In this document: positions 35,495 to 43,467 of the stretch, piece after piece
Numbering within the stretch: the stretch's first letter is position 1
How the letters are laid out: the number at the start of each line of letters is the position of its first letter
Assembly: GCF_050937815.1 (NCBI RefSeq)
Contig: NZ_JACDIJ010000002.1
Location: 248,001-312,000, forward strand
DNA from: Treponema_C sp050937815
GTDB lineage: Bacteria; Spirochaetota; Spirochaetia; Treponematales; Treponemataceae
DNA: 64,000 nucleotides
Reading direction: 5' to 3'
Made by a program: the position numbers and the translations under genes
Notes under the pieces: model-generated
What the model saw: the letters and a program-made list of their open reading frames with translations, nothing else
Database searches by the model: none
What the model was told of the DNA's origin: nothing

Positions 35495-35515
35495 TTACCG
35501 GTAACCGGATTTTTT
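35493..35515 (+). terminator. Weak terminator after the APC permease
   Basis: CCGG-TAA-CCGG, extended by AATTA/ATT pairing with a bulge, is followed by six Ts ending at about 35515. It separates the accessory transport operon from the zinc operon. Confidence 0.45.
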
Positions 35516-35550
35516 GCGTGTTGTATGGTTCTTTAAAACATCAAAACCTC

Positions 35551-35579
35551 TTGACTTTATATATGAGAATGATTATCAT
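35551..35579 (+). promoter_or_regulatory. Promoter of the fur/zur gene, predicted leaderless
   Basis: TTGACT (35551-35556), a 17-bp spacer and TATCAT (35574-35579). The ATG is at 35588, eight bases after the -10, and no ribosome site intervenes. The -10 lies within the Fur-type palindrome. Confidence 0.7.
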
Positions 35580-35590
35580 TTTCATATATG
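35558..35590. promoter_or_regulatory. Fur/Zur-type operator, 33-bp near-palindrome
   Basis: TATATATGAGAATGAT (35558-35573) and ATCATTTTCATATATG (35575-35590) are mirror arms around T35574, matching at 14 of 16 positions. The core GAGAATGATTATCATTTTC is very close to the classical E. coli Fur box. It spans the spacer, the -10 and the start codon of the Fur-family gene, so the protein probably represses its own operon. Confidence 0.82.
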
Positions 35591-36022
35591 GTGAAAAGAA
35601 GTAAAGAATCATACAACACCAAACAACGCGAACACATTATACACTTTCTCAAAGATGCTCAAAACCGCCATTTTACGGCCGAAGAAATTCATTATGCCTT
35701 GAGTAATGCGGGCAGTACGGCCGTAAAATCACCGGCGCTTGCAACCGTATACCGTACCTTGGATAAGCTTGTAAAGGACGGGTGTTTGAGAAAATATATC
35801 GGCGGTGAAGGCGGTAAAGCTTGTTATCAATATATAAGCGAAGATGCCGAATGTGCTGAACATTACCACTTAAAGTGTACGAATTGCGGAATATTGATTC
35901 ATCTTAATTGCGATAAAATCGGAACTTTGGTTTCGCATATACGCCGGAAACATAGTTTTGTTTTGGATACAAGCAGAACTGTGTTGTACGGTTTGTGTGC
36001 GGACTGCAGTAAAAATATATAA
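35588..36022 (+). CDS. Fur-family metalloregulator, probably Zur
   Basis: DNA-binding metal sensor of 144 residues. Seen: an N-terminal winged helix (YNTKQREHIIHFLKDAQNRHFTAEEIHYAL, then SPALATVYRTLDKLVKDG), the family HxH metal region AEHYHLKCTNC, and paired CxxC structural zinc motifs (CTNC and CADC). Directly upstream of znuA (24 bp), so zinc rather than iron is the likely signal, although the operator resembles a Fur box. The ATG at 35588 forms the right end of the palindromic operator. A GTG directly after it (35591) is an alternative start. The -10 lies 8 nt upstream, so translation may be leaderless. Confidence 0.92.
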   Translation: MVKRSKESYNTKQREHIIHFLKDAQNRHFTAEEIHYALSNAGSTAVKSPALATVYRTLDKLVKDGCLRKYIGGEGGKACYQYISEDAECAEHYHLKCTNCGILIHLNCDKIGTLVSHIRRKHSFVLDTSRTVLYGLCADCSKNI

Positions 36023-36046
36023 TAAATTTTATGGAGAGAATTTATC

Positions 36047-37189
36047 ATGAAAAAAGGAATTGCCTTTTTATGTGCGGCCGCCTTATGCGCCGCTTCTTTA
36101 ACGGCGTCGGGTGCTGCGGAAAAAAACGCACAAACCGGCGAAAAAAAAGATAAGCCGTCGGTTGTTACAACAATATTTCCGGTTTTTGATTTTAGCCGCG
36201 CCCTTATGTTCGGCGCGCCCGATGCCGCTACGGGAAAAAGTAGGGTTGAAACGGACGGAGCGAATTTAAAGTTGTTGGTTAAACCGGGGATGGAGATTCA
36301 TTCCTTTGACCCTTCTCCTGCAGATATTGCAGCGATTGAAAAAGCCGATGTTTTTATCTATATCGGCGGAGAAAGCGATGAATGGGTACACGACATTTTG
36401 GAATCGATGGATGTAAGCGGTAAAACAATTGTCCGCTTAATCGATTATGTTGACCTTGTCGAAGAGATTATCGTTGAAGGAATGGAGCACGAGCACGACG
36501 AAGGGCATGAGGAACATGAGCATCATACACATGATCATGATGCAGGACACGAAGTTGATGAGCATGCCCATGAACACGATGAGCACGAGCACGAACACGA
36601 ACACGAACATGAGCATGAACACGAAGTCGACGAACATATATGGACATCGCCGGTAAACGCTATAAAAATGGTCGAGGCGATAAAAGACGCTTTAATAAAA
36701 GCCGACACGGTAAAATACGGCGGAAAAAACGTTCGCTTTTTCTCGGATAATGCCGAATCGTATGTGCATCAGATAAAAGACGTTGAATCGCAGATTCAAA
36801 AAGCGGTTCACGGCGCATCCGACAAATTCATATTGATGGGCGACCGATTTCCGCTTCGTTATTTTGCCGATTATTACGGCTTGGAATACCGTGCGGCTTT
36901 CAGCGGATGCAGTGCTGCCGTTGAAGCAAGCGTCGCGACGATGGCTTTCCTCATAGATACGGCGGCGCAAAAAAGGGTTCCGGCTGTGTTCAGCATTGAG
37001 TTAAGCAATCAAAAAATTGCAAAAGCGATTTCCGAAGGAGTTTATCAAAAAACAAACCGTTCGGTGATGCCGGAAGTTTTGGAATTGCATGCCGTTCACA
37101 ATGTGACGAAAAATGACTTTAAAGCCGGAGAAACATGGGTGTCCCTCATGCGCCGCAATGCGGAAAATCTTAAAAAGGGTTTAAAGTGA
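36047..37189 (+). CDS. znuA: Zinc ABC transporter substrate-binding protein ZnuA
   Basis: Periplasmic zinc receptor of the cluster A-I family, 380 residues. Seen: a signal peptide (MKKGIAFLCAAALCAASLTA), TTIFPVFDFSRAL, LLVKPGMEIHSFDPSPADI with the first His ligand, FIYIGGESDEWV, a very His/Glu/Asp-rich loop (about residues 147-197) typical of zinc rather than manganese receptors, then VDEHIWTSPVNAI, RFPLRYFADYYGLEYRAAF and VFSIELSNQKIAKAI with further ligands. The loop is built of repeated GAACAC/GAGCAC-type hexanucleotides, so it is prone to length change. A GGAGAG site precedes the ATG. The stop codon lies inside a 44-bp sequence repeated 259 bp downstream. Confidence 0.95.
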   Translation: MKKGIAFLCAAALCAASLTASGAAEKNAQTGEKKDKPSVVTTIFPVFDFSRALMFGAPDAATGKSRVETDGANLKLLVKPGMEIHSFDPSPADIAAIEKADVFIYIGGESDEWVHDILESMDVSGKTIVRLIDYVDLVEEIIVEGMEHEHDEGHEEHEHHTHDHDAGHEVDEHAHEHDEHEHEHEHEHEHEHEVDEHIWTSPVNAIKMVEAIKDALIKADTVKYGGKNVRFFSDNAESYVHQIKDVESQIQKAVHGASDKFILMGDRFPLRYFADYYGLEYRAAFSGCSAAVEASVATMAFLIDTAAQKRVPAVFSIELSNQKIAKAISEGVYQKTNRSVMPEVLELHAVHNVTKNDFKAGETWVSLMRRNAENLKKGLK

Positions 37190-37220
37190 GCGGCTAAAAT
37201 ATCGCCGCTCACTTTACTTT
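37177..37220 (+). repeat. 44-bp direct repeat, copy 1, with terminator-like stem
   Basis: Begins GGGTTTAAAGTGAGCGGC and ends CTCACTTTACTTT. It includes the last codons and stop of znuA, and a perfect 12-bp stem AAAGTGAGCGGC/GCCGCTCACTTT (37183-37194 with 37204-37215). It is 43/44 identical to the copy at 37436-37479. Confidence 0.9.
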
Positions 37221-37435
37221 GAGTTTTGCCTGTGCCTTTCAAACTGATTGAATAATGCTTTTTGCACGTTTGTGTGCAAAATATAAAAGAAAGCCGGATT
37301 TATTTGTGGCGGCAAAACTCCGATATTGACTGCCGTTTTGCTTGAAGCTTGCGCTGCGGGGGGCACTGCGTTGCAAAACGGCGGAATTGAACAATTTTCG
37401 GAAATTGACATTTCCTCAATTGTTCAATTTAAGAG
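37221..37435. repeat. Hairpin-rich 215-bp intergenic element in the znu operon
   Basis: Non-coding insert between the two 44-bp repeats. It holds four perfect inverted repeats: GAGTTTTGCC (37221-37230) with GGCAAAACTC (37311-37320); TTTTGCAC/GTGCAAAA (37260-37281, loop of 6); GCCGTTTTGC (37332-37341) with GCAAAACGGC (37373-37382); and AATTGAACAATT (37385-37396) with AATTGTTCAATT (37418-37429), enclosing GGAAAT/ATTTCC. The GTTTTGC and GCAAAAC segments can pair in more than one way. A 65-codon minus-strand frame (37214-37411) crosses it but shows no family features. Either a mobile repeat element or a cis-acting RNA. Confidence 0.6.
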
Positions 37436-37479
37436 GGGTTTAAAGTGAACGGCTAAAATATCGCCGCTCACTTTACTTT
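37436..37479 (+). repeat. 44-bp direct repeat, copy 2
   Basis: Same sequence as 37177-37220 except for one G to A change, which puts a mismatch in the stem, and it runs into a longer T-tract (TTTTT). It includes a fossil copy of the znuA end (GGGTTTAAAGTGA). Forty-three bases follow before the znuC start. Confidence 0.9.
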
Positions 37480-37522
37480 TTGAGGCCGGGAAAAGCTTTG
37501 CGGTAAAAGGAAAATAAAAAGA

Positions 37523-38224
37523 ATGACCATACTTTCAGCTCGAAATATAAATGTGTCGTACGGTGCCCGAAAAGCGGTTGAAAACGTTTCGTTCGATATA
37601 AAAAAAGGCGATTATCTGTGTGTCGTCGGTGCTAACGGATCGGGGAAAACAACCTTGGTAAAAACTTTGCTGGGCATTATTCAGCCCGATTCGGGTTATG
37701 TAAACCGTAAAGATTGCGCAATCGGTTATTTAAGCCAGCAAAATGCCGTACAAAGGGATTTCCCGGCTTCGGTACGGGAAGTTGTACTGTCGGGCCGTAT
37801 AAAACAAAGCATACGGCATCCGTTTTATTCTAGGTCCGATAAACAAATCGTAATGCGGCGTTTGGAGCAATTGGGAATTCTTTCTCTTGCCCGGCTGCCG
37901 TATAAACATCTTTCCGGCGGACAGCAGCAGCGAGTTCTTTTAGCCCGTGCTTTATGCGCAGGCAGCGATATGTTGGTTTTGGACGAGCCGCTTACCGGCT
38001 TGGACCCCGCCGTTACCGATGAATTGTACGGATTGATCCGCAGCTTAAATAAAAAAGAAGGGATAGCCGTTTTAATGGTTTCCCACGATGTCCGCCGGGC
38101 TATTGCAAACGCATCTCATATTTTGCATATGAACACAAAAGCTTTGTTTTACGGATCCGTTGAAGATTATAAAGCAACGGATTTATACCGCGCTATGACC
38201 TTTGTAGAGGTGTGCTGCCGATGA
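37523..38224 (+). CDS. znuC: Zinc ABC transporter ATPase ZnuC
   Basis: ATP-binding subunit of the zinc importer, 233 residues. Seen: Walker A VGANGSGKTTLVKTLLG, Q-loop IGYLSQQNAVQRDFPASVREVV, signature LSGGQQQRVLLARAL, Walker B MLVLDEPLTGLD and H-loop MVSHD. The Q-loop pattern is typical of cluster A-I metal importers. It overlaps znuB by 13 bp. It is separated from znuA by 333 bp of repeats, unusual within this normally tight operon, so its expression relative to ZnuA may be adjusted by those structures. Confidence 0.95.
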   Translation: MTILSARNINVSYGARKAVENVSFDIKKGDYLCVVGANGSGKTTLVKTLLGIIQPDSGYVNRKDCAIGYLSQQNAVQRDFPASVREVVLSGRIKQSIRHPFYSRSDKQIVMRRLEQLGILSLARLPYKHLSGGQQQRVLLARALCAGSDMLVLDEPLTGLDPAVTDELYGLIRSLNKKEGIAVLMVSHDVRRAIANASHILHMNTKALFYGSVEDYKATDLYRAMTFVEVCCR

Positions 38225-39051
38225 TTCAATTATTGCGTGATTTATTTTCTTATTCGTTTATTATCAGAGCGCTTATAGGAGGAAGCTTAATCGCTTTATG
38301 TGCGGCATTGCTCGGGGTAAATCTTGTTTTAAAACGTTTTTCCATGATAGGCGACGGATTGTCCCATGTAGGCTTCGGTACCTTAGCTATTGCCATGGCG
38401 CTTAATTTATCGCCGCTTATCGTTTCGATTCCCGTAGTGGTTATTGCGGCCTTTTTACTTTTGAGGATGAGTTCCGAGTCGGATATAAAAGGCGATGCCG
38501 CCGTTGCGCTTTTTTCCAGCAGTGCCCTTGCCTTGGGAATTCTCATTACATCGCTGACTTCTGGTTTAAATACTGACGTAACCGCTTATATGTTCGGCAG
38601 TATTTTGGCTATGAGCAAAACGGATGTATATATAAGCATAGGATTAGGTGTCGTTGTAATAAGTTTATATATATTTTTGTACAACAGAATCTTTGCAATT
38701 ACATTTGACGAATCTTTTTCCTTTGCGGCGGGACTTCATACAAGGCGATATAATTCCTTGCTTGCCGTTCTTACCGCTCTTACCGTTGTTGCAGGTATGC
38801 GTTTTGTAGGGGTTATGATGATTTCGAGTCTTATCATTTTTCCCGCCCTGAGTTCAATGCGGATTTTTAAAACCTACCGTCCCGTTGTTATCTTTTCCGC
38901 CGTTTTTTCCCTTGTATGTTTTTTTATAGGAATCATTGCAAGTTTTGTGTGGTCGGCTCCTGCCGGCGCAAGTATCGTAACTGCGAATCTTATCGGTTTC
39001 GGTATGTGCGCTTTGATCGGATTTATAAAAAATAAAAATTTCGGAACCTGA
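38212..39051 (+). CDS. znuB: Zinc ABC transporter permease ZnuB
   Basis: Inner-membrane permease of the ABC-3 family, 279 residues. Seen: about eight membrane segments, the early block ALLGVNLVLKRFSMIGDGLSHVGFG, and AGMRFVGVMMISSLIIFPAL late in the protein, both diagnostic of ABC-3 metal permeases. It overlaps znuC by 13 bp, so translation is coupled. The stop lies 2 bp from the end of the convergent TPR gene, with no room for a dedicated terminator. Confidence 0.95.
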   Translation: MLPMIQLLRDLFSYSFIIRALIGGSLIALCAALLGVNLVLKRFSMIGDGLSHVGFGTLAIAMALNLSPLIVSIPVVVIAAFLLLRMSSESDIKGDAAVALFSSSALALGILITSLTSGLNTDVTAYMFGSILAMSKTDVYISIGLGVVVISLYIFLYNRIFAITFDESFSFAAGLHTRRYNSLLAVLTALTVVAGMRFVGVMMISSLIIFPALSSMRIFKTYRPVVIFSAVFSLVCFFIGIIASFVWSAPAGASIVTANLIGFGMCALIGFIKNKNFGT

Positions 39052-39053
39052 TA

Positions 39054-41963
39054 TTATTCTTTGTTATCGAGATTTTGTATAACCCTATGTATTTCTTTGT
39101 GCAATGCTTCGGCGTGCCCCTTGTCGGGCAATTTTTTTACAAGCGAATTCATATAAGACAGCGTTTTCTTTAAAAAATGCTTTTTTTTAGAATCTTTATG
39201 CGGTTTTACCAAACCGTTTGCATGTAAAGCTTGCGCCGCCGCCAAAAGACCGGGTTTACCTTCTAAGCGATCGATTACATAATCCAATTTAACTCTGTTT
39301 AAATCCGAGAAAAATTCGGTTTTTTTCTTTTCGGGCAAATATGTACATAGGTTGCGTAAAGAGTTAAACATTTCAAATGTACGCGAAAATTCTTCTATCG
39401 GAGATGTGTCGAAAACCTTATCCAGAACGGTTCGAACTTGTTCCATTAATTGTTCATCAAAATCGTCTTCGAGTTCTTCATTTTCTTCGATTTCATCGAG
39501 AGGAATCTCTTCTTCCGGTTCGGGCGGCATTTCCGGAGATTCAGGGCTTTTTTCCGGTGTTTCAGATTCTTCCGGTATATCGAAATCAAAATCTTCTTCA
39601 GGCTCGGATATTTCTTCGGGAATGTCAAAGGGAAAATCGGCATCGGATTCCGGCAATTCTTCGGGAATATCGAGAGAAAAATCTTCCTCCGGTTCGGACA
39701 GTTGTTCGGGCGGATCAAAGGCAAACTCGTCGTCCGCTTCGCCGATTTCTCCGGGCATATCGAAAAGAATATCGTCGTCGGTTTCGGGCTGTTCTTCCGG
39801 TATGTCTAAAGAAAACTCATCGTCGGGTTCTATGTTTTCCCAGTTTTCAGTAAGCGGTTTTTCCTTTGCAGACGGTACGGAGCTGTCCGGTTCGGGGGGA
39901 AGCGGCTGTGACGGGGAAGGCGCATTGTTTTGCTGCGGATTTTCCGGTTGCTGCGGCAATGTTTGCGCTGAAGATACAATGGGCTGCTCCGGAGTTTCGG
40001 AGGATTCTTCTATATCTTCAGGTTCAAAGCCGGTTCCGTCAACGGTTAAAAATTCTTCTTCTTCAACCGGATCATAGCGCTGGGAATTTTTAGTTTCAAA
40101 AAATTCGTCAAAGATGTCGTCTTTTACATTGGGGTCGAATTCCAAAGGACTGTCTGCCGGCAGCAGAGCCGAAAAATCAAACGGCTCATCCTTCGCTTTT
40201 TTAGGCTGCTTTTCAATTTCTTCTTCGGGCGCTTCGGCAAGGGTAAGCGGTTCGTATTCGTCTTTGAAATTTTCAATGTCCATCGGTATGTCTAATTTAA
40301 TTATTTCGTCTTCGTCCTCATCTTCGCCGTACAGACTTTCATAGGTAGCAGTGGAATTTAAAAAGCTGAAATCGTCGTCTTCATCATCCGGTTGTTCCGC
40401 CGCCGCAGTCGGTTGTATAAGGTTTTCTTTTTTGTTTTTTCCGATGGCGTCAAAAGCGGTTTCTCGTGCTTTTATCGAACTGCGTAATGTATCCAAATCG
40501 GAATCGGAATCGCTGTTTTTATTGAGCAGTTCGGCAATAAGAGTCATAGCTTTTTCGTCTTGGCCCAAATATTGACTTAAACTTCCCAATTGTTCTATGG
40601 CATTAAAATTGCTGCTGTCGATATCCAAGCTGCGGCCGAGCGCTTTAAGCGCTTTTTTATATTCTCCGAGCGCTTTATAGCACTTTGCCAATTCCGCCCA
40701 CATGTCGGCATCTTCGGGCTGCCGCCGTAAATATTCTTGCAGCAATTGTTCGGCATTTTCAAACCTGCCTGTATACATAAATTGCCGTGCATTATCTTTT
40801 AGGAAAACGTATTCGTCCGGTGCGACTCGGAAAATGCGTTTGTAGCAAATATATGCTTTTTTTATGTTTTGTTTGCGGGCAAAATACTGTCCCAAAACGT
40901 TTAATACTTTTGTATTATAGGGGTCCGTATCGTAAATCTTTTTCAGCAGGATGCTGGCATCCCTGAATCGGTTTAATTCAATTAAAATTTTTACATAATG
41001 CAGCGTCGTTTCCGGATCGTTTGCTTTCAGTTTGCCTAATCGCTCCAAAATGGCAGCCGCGTCGAAATACTTTTTTTGTTTATCGTAGATTTGTCCCAAT
41101 CCGCTGAGCGCCGTCATGTTTTCGCTGTCTAAGGTTAAAACTTTTAGAAAAGCGTCTTCGGCTTCTTTGAATTTGTTTTGACTGCCGTACAACTGCCCGA
41201 GTTTATTATATGCGGTTATATTTGCCGGATTCAGTTGTATATTTTGCAGCAAAACTTCTTCGGCGCGGCTGCTTTGGTTTATATTTATCAATAAATCGGA
41301 ATAACGATTTAAAGCTTCTTCCCATCCCGGTCTTACGCGCAAAGCATATTCGAAATGACGTATCGCTTTGTCCGTTTTGTTTTGTGCCGAAAAATGCAGA
41401 GCAAGATTATAGTGCAAAATAGGATGGTTGGGATCGATTTGAAGACCGCGGGAAAAGGCGGCAAGAGCTTTGTCGGGTTTTCCCCGTAAATCTTCTATCG
41501 TTCCAAGGTGATTATAGGCAAGAACATCGTTCGGATTTATTTCAATCGCGTTAAGAAAGCAGCTGACGGCTTCATCATATTTTCCCATCAATTTATACGT
41601 ATAGCCCTCGTTGTAAGCGACTTCATCCGGATCTATGCCCAGTTGTCTTACTTTTTCGATAAATTTGATGGATTTATCGTAGGAACCCAACCGGCGGTAT
41701 ATACCTCCCAAATTATTTAATGCGGATATGTTTGAAGGATCGTTTTGAATAACTGTAGTATAGATTTTCAAAGCGTTTTCATCGTCGCCTGCCGAAACAT
41801 ATATCGAACCGAGTTTTGACAGCATATCGATATTATTGGGATCCGATTTTAAAAGACGGACATAAAGTCGAATAGCGGATATGTAATCCCGTGCAAGAAT
41901 AGCTTTTTCGGCACGCTGCATAATTAAAAATTCTTTTGTAAATTTATTATCTTTGTTGCTCAT
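39054..41963 (-). CDS. Large TPR protein with acidic Pro/Glu/Asp repeat region
   Basis: 969 residues without signal peptide. Seen: about twelve tetratricopeptide repeats over residues 1-500 (for example AIRLYVRLLKSDPNNIDMLSKLGSIY and SCFLNAIEINPNDVLAYNHLG), then a very acidic, Pro-rich region (about 540-860) with six imperfect 15-residue repeats around FxxDIPEE, and a C-terminal helical domain (about 870-969). TPR arrays mediate protein-protein interaction; the acidic region is probably disordered. Its ATG overlaps the TGA of the LamG/FnIII gene (ATGA), so translation is coupled and a shared function is likely. Function unknown. Confidence 0.9.
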   Translation of the reverse strand: MSNKDNKFTKEFLIMQRAEKAILARDYISAIRLYVRLLKSDPNNIDMLSKLGSIYVSAGDDENALKIYTTVIQNDPSNISALNNLGGIYRRLGSYDKSIKFIEKVRQLGIDPDEVAYNEGYTYKLMGKYDEAVSCFLNAIEINPNDVLAYNHLGTIEDLRGKPDKALAAFSRGLQIDPNHPILHYNLALHFSAQNKTDKAIRHFEYALRVRPGWEEALNRYSDLLININQSSRAEEVLLQNIQLNPANITAYNKLGQLYGSQNKFKEAEDAFLKVLTLDSENMTALSGLGQIYDKQKKYFDAAAILERLGKLKANDPETTLHYVKILIELNRFRDASILLKKIYDTDPYNTKVLNVLGQYFARKQNIKKAYICYKRIFRVAPDEYVFLKDNARQFMYTGRFENAEQLLQEYLRRQPEDADMWAELAKCYKALGEYKKALKALGRSLDIDSSNFNAIEQLGSLSQYLGQDEKAMTLIAELLNKNSDSDSDLDTLRSSIKARETAFDAIGKNKKENLIQPTAAAEQPDDEDDDFSFLNSTATYESLYGEDEDEDEIIKLDIPMDIENFKDEYEPLTLAEAPEEEIEKQPKKAKDEPFDFSALLPADSPLEFDPNVKDDIFDEFFETKNSQRYDPVEEEEFLTVDGTGFEPEDIEESSETPEQPIVSSAQTLPQQPENPQQNNAPSPSQPLPPEPDSSVPSAKEKPLTENWENIEPDDEFSLDIPEEQPETDDDILFDMPGEIGEADDEFAFDPPEQLSEPEEDFSLDIPEELPESDADFPFDIPEEISEPEEDFDFDIPEESETPEKSPESPEMPPEPEEEIPLDEIEENEELEDDFDEQLMEQVRTVLDKVFDTSPIEEFSRTFEMFNSLRNLCTYLPEKKKTEFFSDLNRVKLDYVIDRLEGKPGLLAAAQALHANGLVKPHKDSKKKHFLKKTLSYMNSLVKKLPDKGHAEALHKEIHRVIQNLDNKE
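39568..39837 (-). repeat. Six imperfect 45-bp tandem repeats inside the TPR gene
   Basis: Units begin at 39568, 39613, 39658, 39703, 39748 and 39793, each starting with a form of TCTTCGGGAATRTC (plus strand). They encode 15-residue units such as FDIPEELPESDADFP. The exact 45-bp spacing keeps frame. It is a coding repeat, not a CRISPR array. Confidence 0.85.
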
Positions 41964-43441
41964 GGGATTCCTTTTAAAGGCCGTGCATATATTTCATCCG
42001 ATAAGGGCCCCTCCAGGCGAATGCCCGCATCTTCATATGCCGCTACCGCAAAATAATATATTTTTCCGTTTTTTAAACCTGAAATGCGAAAAGAACGTTT
42101 GTTTCCCGTGTCGATCGGAGATCGGCCTTCGACGGCGGTTTGTCCCAAATATTCGCCGGGGCTTTCTCCGTAATAAAGGATGTATCCTGAAATGTCCGTT
42201 CCCGTAGATGCATGCCAAAAAAGATCCACACATGAATCTCCCGGATTTGCAAAAACCTGCACGGGGGGCAGGGGAGGAGCTTTTTCTTCGTATGCGAAAG
42301 TAAGTTCGGTAAGGGTCGGTGTTTTTGTTCCGGAGCCGTCGGTATAGAGAGAAGCGGCTATTTGAAACCATCTTCCGCTGACGTTTGGTATCTTTTCGCC
42401 CGTTTTTACGGGAACCCACTCCGGAAAAGAGGATGTCCATGTATGATAATTATTCCCGGAGCGTATAAAAAACTGCACATCCGTTTCGCTCGGCGTATCG
42501 GTAATAGCTGAAATGCGGCGTACGACAGTTCCGGGAAGAAAAGGGCCTATGGGCTTTGTTTCAAAGTATCCGCCCTCTTTTTTAAATAAAGGCTGTGCGT
42601 AATCAAAGCGCACGGACGATTTTTGTATACAAAAATCGTCGATTTTACCGGTAAAAGCCGGACAGATTTCTATTTCCGCCGGAACACCTAAAATAGGCAA
42701 AAAGACGGTACCTGAAGCGCGGGATGTTGACGTTGCATGAATAATACTTTCGGTTTTGCCGTTCACACAATACTCTAAAAGACCCGTTTCTTCATCAAAA
42801 CTGAGGCTGTGAAAAGCCCATGTATTCGGAATAATAATGTTTTGAGCCGAAAGCGTAATATTTTTTACCGTATGCGAAGAGGCAAATACATTATTAAATG
42901 ACCATTCTATTTTATTGTTAAAAAAAGCGGCGGCAATCATTTGATAAACGGGAACGCCTTCTATATTGCGCGAAGAACGCCACGAAAAAACCGTTTCGCC
43001 GTTTTCGGCAAGAGAAGGATTAAGCCAAAAAGAAACGGTAAACGACCCCATCGAGCCGCTTCGTCCGAATATACTTTGAGGAGAACCTTTTAACTCAAGT
43101 CCCTTGTTTGCCCCCTTGCCAAGTGCGGCATATTTGCCCATAATACTGTCAGGCCAAGAAACAAGGGCGCAAGACAATAGTTTATAATTTCCCGCCCTGT
43201 CGGAAAAATCGGCGTTTTCAAAATTCAGTAAAAGGTCGGTATCCGGCTCCAAAGCGGCGGCGGCATTTGCGATGCTGACTGCCTCTTTGCCGAAACGGCC
43301 CTTTGTTTTTGTAATGTTTTGGGTTCGCAAAAACTCCGGCCACCCCTTATCGCCGCCGAAAATTATTTTTTTTTCGGCGCAATGTATGCTTAAGGACAGA
43401 AAAAAAAGGAAAAAAAGGGCAGCACTATGTTTTTGTATCAT
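41960..43441 (-). CDS. Exported LamG-like plus fibronectin type III protein
   Basis: 493 residues. Seen: a signal peptide (SAALFFLFFLSLSIHCAE), a concanavalin-like/LamG jelly-roll region (about 90-290, with GSMGSFTVSFWLNPSL, NTWAFHSLSFDEETGLLEYCVNG and KIDDFCIQ), and a C-terminal fibronectin type III domain (about 390-490, PPVQVFANPGDSCVDLFW, ISGYILYYGES, YYFAVAAYEDAG). Such domains bind carbohydrates or proteins at the cell surface or periplasm. The Cys in the signal region (SIHCAE) could be a lipobox, though the preceding residues fit only loosely. It lies upstream of the large TPR gene with a 4-bp ATGA overlap, and diverges from uvrC with a 26-bp gap. Confidence 0.78.
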   Translation of the reverse strand: MIQKHSAALFFLFFLSLSIHCAEKKIIFGGDKGWPEFLRTQNITKTKGRFGKEAVSIANAAAALEPDTDLLLNFENADFSDRAGNYKLLSCALVSWPDSIMGKYAALGKGANKGLELKGSPQSIFGRSGSMGSFTVSFWLNPSLAENGETVFSWRSSRNIEGVPVYQMIAAAFFNNKIEWSFNNVFASSHTVKNITLSAQNIIIPNTWAFHSLSFDEETGLLEYCVNGKTESIIHATSTSRASGTVFLPILGVPAEIEICPAFTGKIDDFCIQKSSVRFDYAQPLFKKEGGYFETKPIGPFLPGTVVRRISAITDTPSETDVQFFIRSGNNYHTWTSSFPEWVPVKTGEKIPNVSGRWFQIAASLYTDGSGTKTPTLTELTFAYEEKAPPLPPVQVFANPGDSCVDLFWHASTGTDISGYILYYGESPGEYLGQTAVEGRSPIDTGNKRSFRISGLKNGKIYYFAVAAYEDAGIRLEGPLSDEIYARPLKGIP

Positions 43442-43467
43442 AAGCGGTTCTTAAATAACGGTACAGA

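Noticed and set aside
37214..37411. 65-codon minus-strand frame in the znuA-znuC gap
   Set aside because: It is crossed by several perfect inverted repeats, has no recognised domain and no clear ribosome site. It is possibly a repeat-borne frame, so it was not called as a gene.
39568..39837. Regular 45-bp repeats as a possible CRISPR array
   Set aside because: There are no spacers; the units are contiguous, in frame and encode a 15-residue protein repeat.
39352..40077. Long Ser/Gly-rich open frame on the plus strand
   Set aside because: It is antisense to the acidic repeat region of the TPR gene; Glu/Asp codons read backwards give Ser-rich frames, and it has no signal, domain or ribosome site.
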